Shown here one piece after another: positions 37,589-47,968 of a DNA stretch of 64,000 nucleotides. The stretch is from the NCBI GenBank assembly GCA_937995655.1, contig CALKJI010000011.1:62001-126000 (forward strand), read 5' to 3'. The DNA comes from an uncultured Pseudothermotoga sp. (GTDB lineage Bacteria > Thermotogota > Thermotogae > Thermotogales > DSM-5069). The translations under genes and the position numbers were made by a program. Each line of letters opens with the position of its first letter. Positions within the stretch are counted from its first letter, which is position 1. The notes under the pieces are model-generated. The model searched no databases and was not told the DNA's origin. It was given only the letters and a program-made list of their open reading frames with translations.

Positions 37589-38194
37589 GTGAATAAAACA
37601 GTGGTACTAGTTCTGGGTTTAGTCTTAGTGGCAGTCTTTAGTTTCGCAGGGGTATTTAACAAAGGCTATGGAAACATGAGGCAGATCAACAAGCAACTCA
37701 CTTACACCGAACTAATCAAGGCACTGGATCTTTCAAGGGATCAGGCAGAACAACTGCTCAACGTAACCGTAGAAACGAAAGAACAACTAAACGCCCTTGA
37801 AAAGGAATACGAGGTTTTGTTGGAGAAGTCTAAGGATATGACACTCAAGGAGCTTTCTACACAAAGACGAGCATTGAATCAAAAAAGAGCAGAAATACTT
37901 CAAGGAGCGGAAAAAAAGATCGCAGAAATTCTAAAGGTATCACAGCTTGAAAACCTCAGAAACTACTATTTCAACAAAGCTCGAGACTACTTAAACCAAT
38001 TCCAGCAAAGACAGAAATTCCAACAAACGCCAGCTAAGCCCTTTGGCAGGTCAAGAAAGACAGCTGGAAGCTTTGACCAAATACGTCAAAGAATGATGAG
38101 CAGATCTTTTGCCCAAACTCCAAATGCTGGTTTTAGGTTTGGAATACTGTTGGACGATGATTTTGAAGAAGTATTAAGATCATACCTTCAGTAG
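37589..38194 (+). CDS. Secreted helical Spy/CpxP-like protein
   Basis: Signal peptide MNKTVVLVLGLVLVAVFSFA then Q/E/K-rich helical LDLSRDQAEQLLNVTVETKEQLNALEKEYEVLL...; SD GGAGGTG, GTG start. Confidence 0.6.
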   Translation: MNKTVVLVLGLVLVAVFSFAGVFNKGYGNMRQINKQLTYTELIKALDLSRDQAEQLLNVTVETKEQLNALEKEYEVLLEKSKDMTLKELSTQRRALNQKRAEILQGAEKKIAEILKVSQLENLRNYYFNKARDYLNQFQQRQKFQQTPAKPFGRSRKTAGSFDQIRQRMMSRSFAQTPNAGFRFGILLDDDFEEVLRSYLQ

Positions 38195-38212
38195 TCCCCA
38201 CCCCCTCGAGTG

Positions 38213-38234
38213 CGCCGGCGCGAGCCGGCGTTTT
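38213..38234 (+). terminator. Terminator after the Spy-like gene
   Basis: CGCCGGC-GCGA-GCCGGCG followed by TTTT. Confidence 0.85.
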
Positions 38235-38268
38235 CCAAATGACTTGGCTCTAGTTTCACTGGGCAAGG

Positions 38269-39159
38269 TCAATCGATTACGATCAACCCGTGTCTTCTTG
38301 CTGCTTCGATTGCTTTTAAGTACTCGTGTCGAGAGATTCCCCTTGAAAGCTCATGGTATTTTTGTGCTCTATAAGTTGGGTAATATTGAGCCATTACATT
38401 GACAGGTATTTCTTTACTTATGGATGCAATTATTGAAAACACTTTCTCTGTTTGTGCTATATCGTTTGGTAAAACAAGGTGTCTCACAAAAACACCGCGC
38501 ACAGCTACACCATTTTCTATTTTTAGTCCTCCAACCTGTTTGTACATCTCTCTCAATGCCTCTGTTGTTATCTCAACGTAATTAGAAACGCCAGAATACT
38601 TGAACGCTAAAGTATCATCTGCGTACTTAAAATCAGGCATGTAGATATCAACGATGCCATTGAGAAGTTGTAGGGTTTCGATCGACTCGTACCCACTACA
38701 ATTGTATACGATCAGTAGATGAAATCCATTCTTAACAGCGATTGATAAAGCATCGACGATCATGGCAATTTGGTGGGTTGGAGTCACCAAATTCAGATTG
38801 TGACAACCCAAGTTCTGAAGTCTCATCATGACATGGGCAAGCTGCTCAACACTCAGTCTTTCACCAGTGCAATTTTGACTTATTGTCCAGTTTTGACAGT
38901 AAACGCAGGATAGGTTACAACCACTGAAGAAAATTGTACCTGAACCCCTGTAACCAACGAGGAAACTTTCCTCACCACAGTGCGGACCATAACTTGCAAC
39001 TTGTGGCAATCTTCCAATCTTACAAGCGCCAATTTGGCCATTTAACCTGTCTACATGACATCTCCTTGGGCAGAGAGTACAATCTTTCATTTTTTGGTAC
39101 AACAGGTTCACACGTTCGTTAATGTCCTGTAAACTCAACCGAAGATACAAGGGCTTCAT
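38269..39159 (-). CDS. Radical SAM protein, PflX/COG1313-like
   Basis: CTLCPRRCHVDRLNGQIGACKIG and radical SAM SGCNLSCVYCQNWTIS; start likely MKPLYLRLS at 39159. Confidence 0.87.
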   Translation of the reverse strand: MKPLYLRLSLQDINERVNLLYQKMKDCTLCPRRCHVDRLNGQIGACKIGRLPQVASYGPHCGEESFLVGYRGSGTIFFSGCNLSCVYCQNWTISQNCTGERLSVEQLAHVMMRLQNLGCHNLNLVTPTHQIAMIVDALSIAVKNGFHLLIVYNCSGYESIETLQLLNGIVDIYMPDFKYADDTLAFKYSGVSNYVEITTEALREMYKQVGGLKIENGVAVRGVFVRHLVLPNDIAQTEKVFSIIASISKEIPVNVMAQYYPTYRAQKYHELSRGISRHEYLKAIEAARRHGLIVID

Positions 39160-39322
39160 ACTGTCACCCCAGATCATTATATGCTAGTGCAGTTTGGTGC
39201 ATAATTTCAAAATGTATCTTGACTGAAAAATTAAATTGTGTAAAGATAGAGATAGTAACAATCTTGTGATGTTCTGGAGTTTGACCATAGAGTCCAAAAA
39301 AAATACCTTGGAGGTGAGTGGT

Positions 39323-40084
39323 TTGGCCAAGAGTTTATTTGTTTACGTCCTTTACACAGCTGTTGTTGTCGGTGCACTCTTGCTTATCGCCGCCAACAGC
39401 ACCCCGAAGGTTTACAGAGATGGCTCATTTCAAGCAGTTTCACAGGCAGATCGTTATGGTTATGCCTGGGTGTCAGTTTCTCTGAAGGACGGAAAGATAG
39501 TTGGTGTTACAATCAAAGAATTTGACGGCCTTGGTGTGGAGAAACTTTACAATGTTTATGGGCTGAGATTTCCCTTGTTTGAGCAAATGCATAAAGAGAT
39601 GGCAAGAAGGTTTTTGGAAAAGAACACCTGGGAGGTTGATGTCTTCACAGGTGCAACCAGTTCGTCAAAGAAAATTATGGAGGCGGTCAAGTTCGCACTT
39701 GAAAGGGCAAAGAGTGATTTGGCTACAACAAAATACTTCAATGGTACTTTCATGGGAAAATCAGATCCAACGAACTATGGTTGGGGTCTGGCTTGGGTGA
39801 CGATCGAAAACGACAGAATAGTCAATGTGATCTTAGATGAGGTAACTCCACAGCTAAAAGACGGGAGACCAGTTTATGATGAAGCGAACAGACAAATCTT
39901 TGTCCTCAAATCTTCAGATTATCCATACTTTCCATACCATGAAGCCAAACAGGAAATAGCTAAACGAATCTTAGAAAAACAAACCTATAAGGTAGATACT
40001 TACACAGGTGCGACAGTGAGCTCCAATCAGTGGGCGAAAGCGGTTGAGAGAGCTCTTGAATCTGCAAAGACAAGAGAAGATTAG
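39323..40084 (+). CDS. Membrane-anchored protein with two FMN-binding (covalent flavinylation) domains
   Basis: TTG 39323 after GGAGGTG; one TM segment then two tandem domains each ending in a flavinylation-type motif, DVFTGATSSS and DTYTGATVSS. Confidence 0.88.
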   Translation: MAKSLFVYVLYTAVVVGALLLIAANSTPKVYRDGSFQAVSQADRYGYAWVSVSLKDGKIVGVTIKEFDGLGVEKLYNVYGLRFPLFEQMHKEMARRFLEKNTWEVDVFTGATSSSKKIMEAVKFALERAKSDLATTKYFNGTFMGKSDPTNYGWGLAWVTIENDRIVNVILDEVTPQLKDGRPVYDEANRQIFVLKSSDYPYFPYHEAKQEIAKRILEKQTYKVDTYTGATVSSNQWAKAVERALESAKTRED

Positions 40085-40142
40085 AATAAGCCTTGGTATT
40101 GACTCCTAAGTTGGTGCTGCAGAATTTTTAGATTTCTTGTTT

Positions 40143-40170
40143 GTGGTGGGATCACCCACCACGTTATTTT
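40143..40170 (+). terminator. Terminator after the FMN-binding gene
   Basis: GTGGTGGG-ATCA-CCCACCAC then GTTATTTTTG. Confidence 0.8.
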
Positions 40171-40219
40171 TGTTGTTCAAATTCTTGTTGTTATAAAATC
40201 TATGTGGAGGTACCTAGGC

Positions 40220-42139
40220 TTGGAAAGAAAGATATACCTAAAAAAACAAGATGTTGATATGGCATTGAAGTTGTACAAGGACAGATTATATGAAGCTGGG
40301 TTTTTCACCCCAAGAACAGAAACTCTGCCAACAATAAAAGCACTTGGCAGGGTCCTCGCGAAGTCGGTTTATGCTAACAAGAGTGTCCCAACCTATAACA
40401 GTGCGGCAATGGATGGAATATTCGTGAGAAGCTGTGATACAGTTGGAGCAACCAAAACTAACCCCAAGATTCTCACCCAAGGTCAGTTCAAATTTGTGAA
40501 CACTGGTAATGTTCTGGAACCACCCTTTGATGCAGTAATAATGATCGAAAATCTTCACATAGTCGATGACAACCACATTCAAATTTTTGAATCCGTACCG
40601 CCCTTTCATAATATTCGTTTGGTGGGAGAAGACTTATGTGAAAAAGATATGATCTTTACACGATATCATCGCCTGAAGGCCTACGACCTCTCTTTGTTGC
40701 TTGCTAGCGGCGTTCTTGAAGTAGAGGTTATTAAAAAAATGAATGTACTTGTTATTCCCACGGGAGATGAAGTAGTCCCACCAGAGAGCATAGTCTATGA
40801 TGGCTTAATTCCCGAGACAAACTCCACACTCATAGCAAATTACCTGAAGGAGCTAGATGTAACTGTACACATACACCCACCCGTTCAAGACTGTTTTGAG
40901 TCCATTGTATCTGTCGTTTCGCAAGCAATTTCCTGTTATGACATGGTTCTGATAAACGCAGGCTCATCGGCGGGCAGTTTTGACTACTCCTATCATGTGC
41001 TCAGTAAGTTGGGACAAGTCATAGCTCATGGATTGAATATTCGGCCTGGAAAACCCACGATATTGGCATTGGTGAATGACAAACCTGTTATTGGTTTACC
41101 AGGGTATCCTGGCTCTTGTTTCGTGGTGCTTGAGCAGATTGTCAAGCCTATAGTTTTTGAGAAATATAAGACTTTGCCGAGTAACGAAGGCATCGTGGAA
41201 GCTATTTCGACTCGTAGGATATTTTCTTCCATTTCAGAAGATGAAATCATAAGAGTCAGTCTTTCAAAGATAAATGATAAATATGTGTTTGTACCACTCA
41301 AAAGAGGCGCTGCAACAATGGAAGCTCTCACAAAGATGGATGGGACCGTCATTGTACCAAAGGGAACCGAGGTACTGGATGAGGGCCAAAAAGTTATCGT
41401 GAAAACCTGTAAATCAATTGAAGAGATTGATAAAAACATTCTTTTCGTAGGAAGTAACGACCCACTAATATCCATTCTAGCAGATTTGATCAAAGCGAAG
41501 GATTTCACATTGAACCTGAACATAGCAAATGTGGGGAGCATGGGCGGCTTGATGGCAATCGCTAAAGGTTACGCCCACATTGGTGGTATACATTTGTTGG
41601 ATCTTGATTGTGGTGAATATAACCTTCCCTACGTGAGGAAATATTTAAAAAATTTTGTACTTGTGAAATTCATAAAGCGTAATCAGGGTCTAATTGTTCA
41701 AAAATCAAATCCAAAAGGAATAAAAGCACTTGAGGATTTAACTCGAGAAGATATAAGATTCGTTAACAGGCAGAAGGCTTCTGGTACAAGAATCTTGCTT
41801 GATTACCACCTCTCAAAACTTGGTATAGATACATCCCAGATAAGTGGTTACGACGATGAGGAGTTTACACATATAAATCTTGCCTTGAAAATAAAGAAGG
41901 GTTTGGCAGATGCAGGACTTGGAATAGCATCGGTGGCACAGATCATGGATTTGGATTTCATTCCTTTGTTTTGGGAAGAATATGATTTGTTGGTTTTGCC
42001 AGAATTTACAAAGGACTACAGATTTCAATTGATAATGAATTTGATACTTTCTGAGGAATTTCGCAACAGTGCGTTGACATGGCAAGGGTATGATCTTTCA
42101 GATGCAGGAATAGTTATTAGGGGTGATGATATTGATTAG
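40220..42139 (+). CDS. MoeA domain fused to a C-terminal periplasmic-binding-like (PBP/LysR substrate-like) domain
   Basis: MoeA motifs VYANKSVPTYNSAAMDGIFV, INAGSSAGSFDYSY, RPGKPTILALVNDKPVIGLPGYPGSCFV; then FVGSNDPLISILADLI...GSMGGLMAIAKGYAHIGGIHLLD. TTG 40220 preferred because the track start at 40202 overlaps the SD. Confidence 0.88.
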   Translation: MERKIYLKKQDVDMALKLYKDRLYEAGFFTPRTETLPTIKALGRVLAKSVYANKSVPTYNSAAMDGIFVRSCDTVGATKTNPKILTQGQFKFVNTGNVLEPPFDAVIMIENLHIVDDNHIQIFESVPPFHNIRLVGEDLCEKDMIFTRYHRLKAYDLSLLLASGVLEVEVIKKMNVLVIPTGDEVVPPESIVYDGLIPETNSTLIANYLKELDVTVHIHPPVQDCFESIVSVVSQAISCYDMVLINAGSSAGSFDYSYHVLSKLGQVIAHGLNIRPGKPTILALVNDKPVIGLPGYPGSCFVVLEQIVKPIVFEKYKTLPSNEGIVEAISTRRIFSSISEDEIIRVSLSKINDKYVFVPLKRGAATMEALTKMDGTVIVPKGTEVLDEGQKVIVKTCKSIEEIDKNILFVGSNDPLISILADLIKAKDFTLNLNIANVGSMGGLMAIAKGYAHIGGIHLLDLDCGEYNLPYVRKYLKNFVLVKFIKRNQGLIVQKSNPKGIKALEDLTREDIRFVNRQKASGTRILLDYHLSKLGIDTSQISGYDDEEFTHINLALKIKKGLADAGLGIASVAQIMDLDFIPLFWEEYDLLVLPEFTKDYRFQLIMNLILSEEFRNSALTWQGYDLSDAGIVIRGDDID

Positions 42140-42644
42140 GGCGGCCGTGATCACTTTGAGTGACAAAGGCTTCACCGGCGAAAGGGAAGATCAAAGCGGG
42201 AAAATGGTAATTGAAATGCTTCAACAGATAGATGCAGTTGTTGAGTATTACAAGATCTTACCTGACGAATTTGATCTGATAAAAAAGGAGCTTTTAAACC
42301 TGTGCCAAAAGAACTTTGATCTCATAGTTACCACCGGTGGAACAGGCGTATCACCAAGAGATGTCACACCCGAGGCGACACTGTCGGTTATAGAAAAAAG
42401 ATTGTATGGAATGGAAATAGCAATGATGATAGAATCTTTGAAACAAACACCCTTTGGAATGCTCTCTCGAGCTGTCGCTGGTGTGAAAGGTCAGACGTTG
42501 ATAGTTAACCTTCCAGGTAGCCCAAAGGCAGTCCAGGAAAATTTAAAGCCCATCTTAGCTGCAATCCCACATGCTGTTGAAAAAATAAAAGGATCAACGA
42601 CTGACTGCGCAATACAGAAGACGGGGAAAGATCATGAAGATTGA
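42123..42644 (+). CDS. mogA: Molybdopterin adenylyltransferase (MogA/MoaB family)
   Basis: ITLSDKGFTGEREDQSG, VTTGGTGVSPRDVTPEAT, NLPGSPKAVQENL. Confidence 0.9.
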   Translation: MMILIRAAVITLSDKGFTGEREDQSGKMVIEMLQQIDAVVEYYKILPDEFDLIKKELLNLCQKNFDLIVTTGGTGVSPRDVTPEATLSVIEKRLYGMEIAMMIESLKQTPFGMLSRAVAGVKGQTLIVNLPGSPKAVQENLKPILAAIPHAVEKIKGSTTDCAIQKTGKDHED

Positions 42645-43866
42645 ATTCCTAAAATTTGCTACAGTTCAAGAGGTTTATGAGAATTATATTTCAAAGATCA
42701 GACCTATAAACAGAATTCAAACCATTGAAGCGATTCAAGCTTCAGGTTATGTGTGTGCAAGGGATATCGTTTCACCAGAGAACTTGCCTGGTTTTGACAA
42801 GTCTTTGGTCGATGGTTATGCCGTCAGATCGTTGGATACAAAAGGATCCTCAGCGAACCTACCAGCCCTATTGAAAGTAGTTTTTGAAGTTAGAATCGGG
42901 GAAATACCCAGCTATAGATTGCAGCCTGGTGAAGCAGCCTGGATACCAACTGGCGGTGCTTTACCTTTTGGAGCAGATGCCGTGGTCATGGTTGAGCACA
43001 CCCAGGCATTTGACGACCTAGTGGAAGTTATGAAACCAGTTGCTGCTGGAGAAAACGTAATGAAGTGTGATGAGGACGTCAAGGTTGGCGATGTTGTATT
43101 GAAAGGAAACAAGAGGATAAGGGTAAATGATATACAACTAATTGTGCAACTTGGAATCACAGAAGTTGATGTCTACAGTCGTGCAAAGGTTGCGGTAATA
43201 TCCACCGGAGACGAGATCATTGAGCCTTGGATGAAACCTTCTTTAGCTCAGGTCAGAGACAGTAATACCTACGCCCTTGTCTTGTGGTTAAAGGATATGG
43301 GGTTTGATGCTCAAAGGGTAGGACACGTAAAGGATGATGAGGAAGCTTTATACCAAGTACTGAAAAGTTGTCTTGACAACTATGATGTTGTTGTAATAGC
43401 TGGTGGGAGCTCGATTGGTACTCGCGATCATACAGCGAGAGTGATTGAAAAACTTGGTGAGCCGGGTATTATTTATCATGGTGTTATGGTGCAACCGGGT
43501 AAACCAACGGTTTTTGCTTTGGTCGGGCAGAAACCAATCCTAGGTCTTCCGGGAAATCCTGTTTCCTTTTTTGTTAGCAGTAGATTCTTTTTACTACCTA
43601 CTTTAAGAAGAATCGAGAACGAGGATGAATTTATGCCCAAGCCTTGTGGATTGGTAAGACTCACTAGGAACGTACCATCTGTACAAGGTCGCGAGCATTT
43701 TGTAAGGGTCAAACTGAAGTTTGAAAAGGGCGATATCTTGGCAGAACCTCTTTTCAGTGAAACTGCCCATCTTTCAAACATATCTGCCGCAGACGGTGTT
43801 GTGAGGGTTCCTTCGCAAGTTGAAGGAATCTATGCGGGTCAGCTTGCTGAGTTCTACAGATTCTGA
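42634..43866 (+). CDS. moeA: Molybdopterin molybdotransferase MoeA
   Basis: LPGFDKSLVDGYAVRS, EAAWIPTGGALPFGADAVVMVE, IAGGSSIGTRDHTA, PGKPTVFALVGQKPILGLPGNPVS. Confidence 0.93.
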   Translation: MKIEFLKFATVQEVYENYISKIRPINRIQTIEAIQASGYVCARDIVSPENLPGFDKSLVDGYAVRSLDTKGSSANLPALLKVVFEVRIGEIPSYRLQPGEAAWIPTGGALPFGADAVVMVEHTQAFDDLVEVMKPVAAGENVMKCDEDVKVGDVVLKGNKRIRVNDIQLIVQLGITEVDVYSRAKVAVISTGDEIIEPWMKPSLAQVRDSNTYALVLWLKDMGFDAQRVGHVKDDEEALYQVLKSCLDNYDVVVIAGGSSIGTRDHTARVIEKLGEPGIIYHGVMVQPGKPTVFALVGQKPILGLPGNPVSFFVSSRFFLLPTLRRIENEDEFMPKPCGLVRLTRNVPSVQGREHFVRVKLKFEKGDILAEPLFSETAHLSNISAADGVVRVPSQVEGIYAGQLAEFYRF

Positions 43867-43870
43867 AAGG

Positions 43871-45154
43871 ATGAGCGCTATGTTCAATCAGATATTCATA
43901 GTTGCAATCTTTTGCTTAACCTACTACTTTATACTCAGTAACAAATTTAAAACCTCTGTCATGGTTTTTTTAATGGGTTTGTTTGTGAGCTTCACGAGGA
44001 TTGTAGACAGTATGACCCTTGAAAATGTTCCAAGGTTTATTGACTTCAACACGATTGGTTTGCTCGCAGGAATGATGATAATTGTCGGTCTTCTGAAGGC
44101 AGCTGGTTTTTTTCAGTTCGTTGCAATAATGGCTGTAAAGTGGGGAAATGGAAGCATAAAAAGAACCTTATCCATAATTGCCATGGCTGTCGCTTTGCTT
44201 TCGGCTTTTTTAGATAATGTGACGACCGTTTTGATATTTGCCCCTATACTGTTTTTTATATCAGATACCGTTGGTATCGATGCAACTTATTTGATAGTCA
44301 CTGCGATCGTTGCTTCAAACGTTGGTGGAGCTGCTACAATGATCGGCGATCCTCCCAACATAATAATTGGTTCAGCAAGCAAGCTGAGCTTCACCAGTTT
44401 TATCGTTCATCTTGCACCAATATGTATTCTCATTCTCATACTGTTAGTGTTGCTGTGGTTTAGGAAAGTCCCTGCTGACAAAAGCATGGAAGATAAATTA
44501 AAACAGCTGGCTGCAACAGACCCCAAAACAGCCATTATTGATAGAAAAAAAGCAATAGCACTCTTGTGTGTTTTCATTGCAGTGATAACTGGTTTTGCGC
44601 TTCACAAAATTCTCAACTACGAAATGGCGTTGATAGCTATGGCAGGTGCCACAGTATCCCTTTTCATCTTTGGAAAGTCATTCGAAGAGGCTGCTAAGGA
44701 AATAGAATGGGATACCTTGTTTTTCTTGATAGGTTTGTTTATGATAACTTATGCTATGAGAGAGGTCGGAGTCATAGGGTATATAACAAAGGTTCTAGGT
44801 GGTATTGAGTCGCCATATTTTATTCTCACGATTCTAGTATGGCTTTCTGGTCTTGGTTCCATGTTTCTCAGTGCAGTTCCTACTACCACAGTAATGGTAC
44901 CCGTTGTTCAATCTTTGGCTCACACAGCCGTTGGCTCAACTGCATGGTGGGCACTTTCCTTAGGTGCGTCCTTTGGTGCAAATGGTACAGCGATTGGAGC
45001 CGCTGTAAATATTGTGGGTTTGTCATTACTCAAGAAATACAGCAACAAAGTTGTTAGTTTCAAGGACTTTGCTAAGAGAACGATGCTAGCGACTGTGTTG
45101 ATGCTCTCTTTGATAAACCTGTACATGATCTTGATGTATAAAATGAGTTGGTGA
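43871..45154 (+). CDS. ArsB/NhaD-type (SLC13/IT superfamily) permease
   Basis: Multi-TM; LDNVTTVLIFAPILF, ASNVGGAATMIGDPPNIIIGSAS, SLGASFGANGTAIGAAVNIV. Start at 43871 or 43880. Confidence 0.87.
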   Translation: MSAMFNQIFIVAIFCLTYYFILSNKFKTSVMVFLMGLFVSFTRIVDSMTLENVPRFIDFNTIGLLAGMMIIVGLLKAAGFFQFVAIMAVKWGNGSIKRTLSIIAMAVALLSAFLDNVTTVLIFAPILFFISDTVGIDATYLIVTAIVASNVGGAATMIGDPPNIIIGSASKLSFTSFIVHLAPICILILILLVLLWFRKVPADKSMEDKLKQLAATDPKTAIIDRKKAIALLCVFIAVITGFALHKILNYEMALIAMAGATVSLFIFGKSFEEAAKEIEWDTLFFLIGLFMITYAMREVGVIGYITKVLGGIESPYFILTILVWLSGLGSMFLSAVPTTTVMVPVVQSLAHTAVGSTAWWALSLGASFGANGTAIGAAVNIVGLSLLKKYSNKVVSFKDFAKRTMLATVLMLSLINLYMILMYKMSW

Positions 45155-45158
45155 GACA

Positions 45159-46585
<1,427 letters not shown>

Positions 46586-46598
46586 AGGGGGATTCGTT

Positions 46599-47189
46599 TT
46601 GCATGAAAGTGTCTTGGTCGTTCCAAGCTATGAAGTTGATAGGTTAGTCAAGGGAGAAACTGGTGTGATGGAAGTAGATTTAGAACAGATCAAGAGAGTA
46701 ATTGAAGAAAAGGGAAGGTTCTTGTCCAGAGAGCTTGCAGAGTATGATGAAACTTTCAGGCAAGTGATACCATATGTGGTTATGATGCGTGAACAAAAGA
46801 TACTTCTTTTGCGCAGAACAGAGAAGCAAGGTGAAAAGAGGCTTCACAACAAATACTCAGTTGGTGTCGGTGGCCACATAAGACTCGAAGATGGACTACA
46901 ACCTTGGCAAGCATTTATAAGTGGTATGCATAGGGAAATAAACGAAGAAGTTAAGGTCGAGGTAATGAATCTTCAATATATTGGACTCATAAACGATATG
47001 GCATCAGCAGTGAGTCGTGTTCATGTTGGTCTCCTTTATGTAGCACAGGTGGTCTTTGGTGGGCTGAATGAGCCAGATATGTTTGATTACGCTTGGAAAT
47101 CCTTAGATGAATTTACCGAAATTGAAAAGAATCTAGAGGGGTGGTCATATTTAACGCTGTTGAAACTGAAAGAGCTTATGGGAAAGTAA
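46599..47189 (+). CDS. NUDIX-type hydrolase
   Basis: VGVGGHIRLEDGLQPWQAFISGMHREINEEV Nudix box; likely TTG start at 46599. The track ORF start at 46410 overlaps tdk. Confidence 0.8.
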   Translation: MHESVLVVPSYEVDRLVKGETGVMEVDLEQIKRVIEEKGRFLSRELAEYDETFRQVIPYVVMMREQKILLLRRTEKQGEKRLHNKYSVGVGGHIRLEDGLQPWQAFISGMHREINEEVKVEVMNLQYIGLINDMASAVSRVHVGLLYVAQVVFGGLNEPDMFDYAWKSLDEFTEIEKNLEGWSYLTLLKLKELMGK

Positions 47190-47968
47190 ATCTATATCTT
47201 GACGTGATCTCAAAGAGGAATGACGGCTACCACAATATAGTCGGGTTATTTCAAACTATCGATCTATGCGATGTGATCGAATTTCGTACAACAGATCGAC
47301 CAGGTCAAGTCATGATACAGTCCAATGTGAGGATCGAAGGAATGAATTTGATTGAGAAGGCTTTCAGAATATGCTCTGAGTACTATAGAATTGACTTTGG
47401 TATGGAGGTCAAGTTATCCAAAAGGATACCAATTGGTTCGGGTTTGGGTGGCGGCAGCTCAGACGCTGCTGCAACTCTTAGATTTCTTTCAAAGATAATC
47501 AACATACCACAAGATACACTCTTTCAAATTGCTGCGAAGGTGGGATCCGATGTACCATTTCTTCTGAGAGGTGGTACCGCCATTGTTGAAGGAAAAGGAG
47601 AAAGCGTAACATTTCTTGAACCCATAAAGGATTACACAGTGAATCTTTTTTGCCCCAAGATCAGCATCTCAACCAAGATGATGTATCAAAGGCTTGGTCA
47701 GGAAAACTATGGCAGGGGGCCTAAGCCAGTTGAAAGATTGTACGAGGCTTATAAGAATATGGATGCGCAGATGATAAGATCTTTTTCTTACAACGTTTTT
47801 CAAGATATCGTCTGTGGTGAATACCCAGAAATAAAAGAAAATCTTGACATAGCTTGGAGAGAAAATCCAATAACGGCACTGATGACAGGTACAGGCTCTT
47901 GCGTCTTCAGTGTACATGACATTGGAGGAAAACACAAATTCATAACCACTCTTTTTGATAACCGATAA
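47141..47968 (+). CDS. ispE: 4-diphosphocytidyl-2-C-methyl-D-erythritol kinase
   Basis: AYGKVNLYLDVISKRNDGYHNIVGLFQTI; KRIPIGSGLGGGSSDAAATLRFL; MTGTGSCVFSV. Confidence 0.93.
   Translation: MVIFNAVETERAYGKVNLYLDVISKRNDGYHNIVGLFQTIDLCDVIEFRTTDRPGQVMIQSNVRIEGMNLIEKAFRICSEYYRIDFGMEVKLSKRIPIGSGLGGGSSDAAATLRFLSKIINIPQDTLFQIAAKVGSDVPFLLRGGTAIVEGKGESVTFLEPIKDYTVNLFCPKISISTKMMYQRLGQENYGRGPKPVERLYEAYKNMDAQMIRSFSYNVFQDIVCGEYPEIKENLDIAWRENPITALMTGTGSCVFSVHDIGGKHKFITTLFDNR

Noticed and set aside
41026-41541. 171-aa minus ORF
   Set aside because: Antisense shadow of the MoeA-PBP fusion gene.
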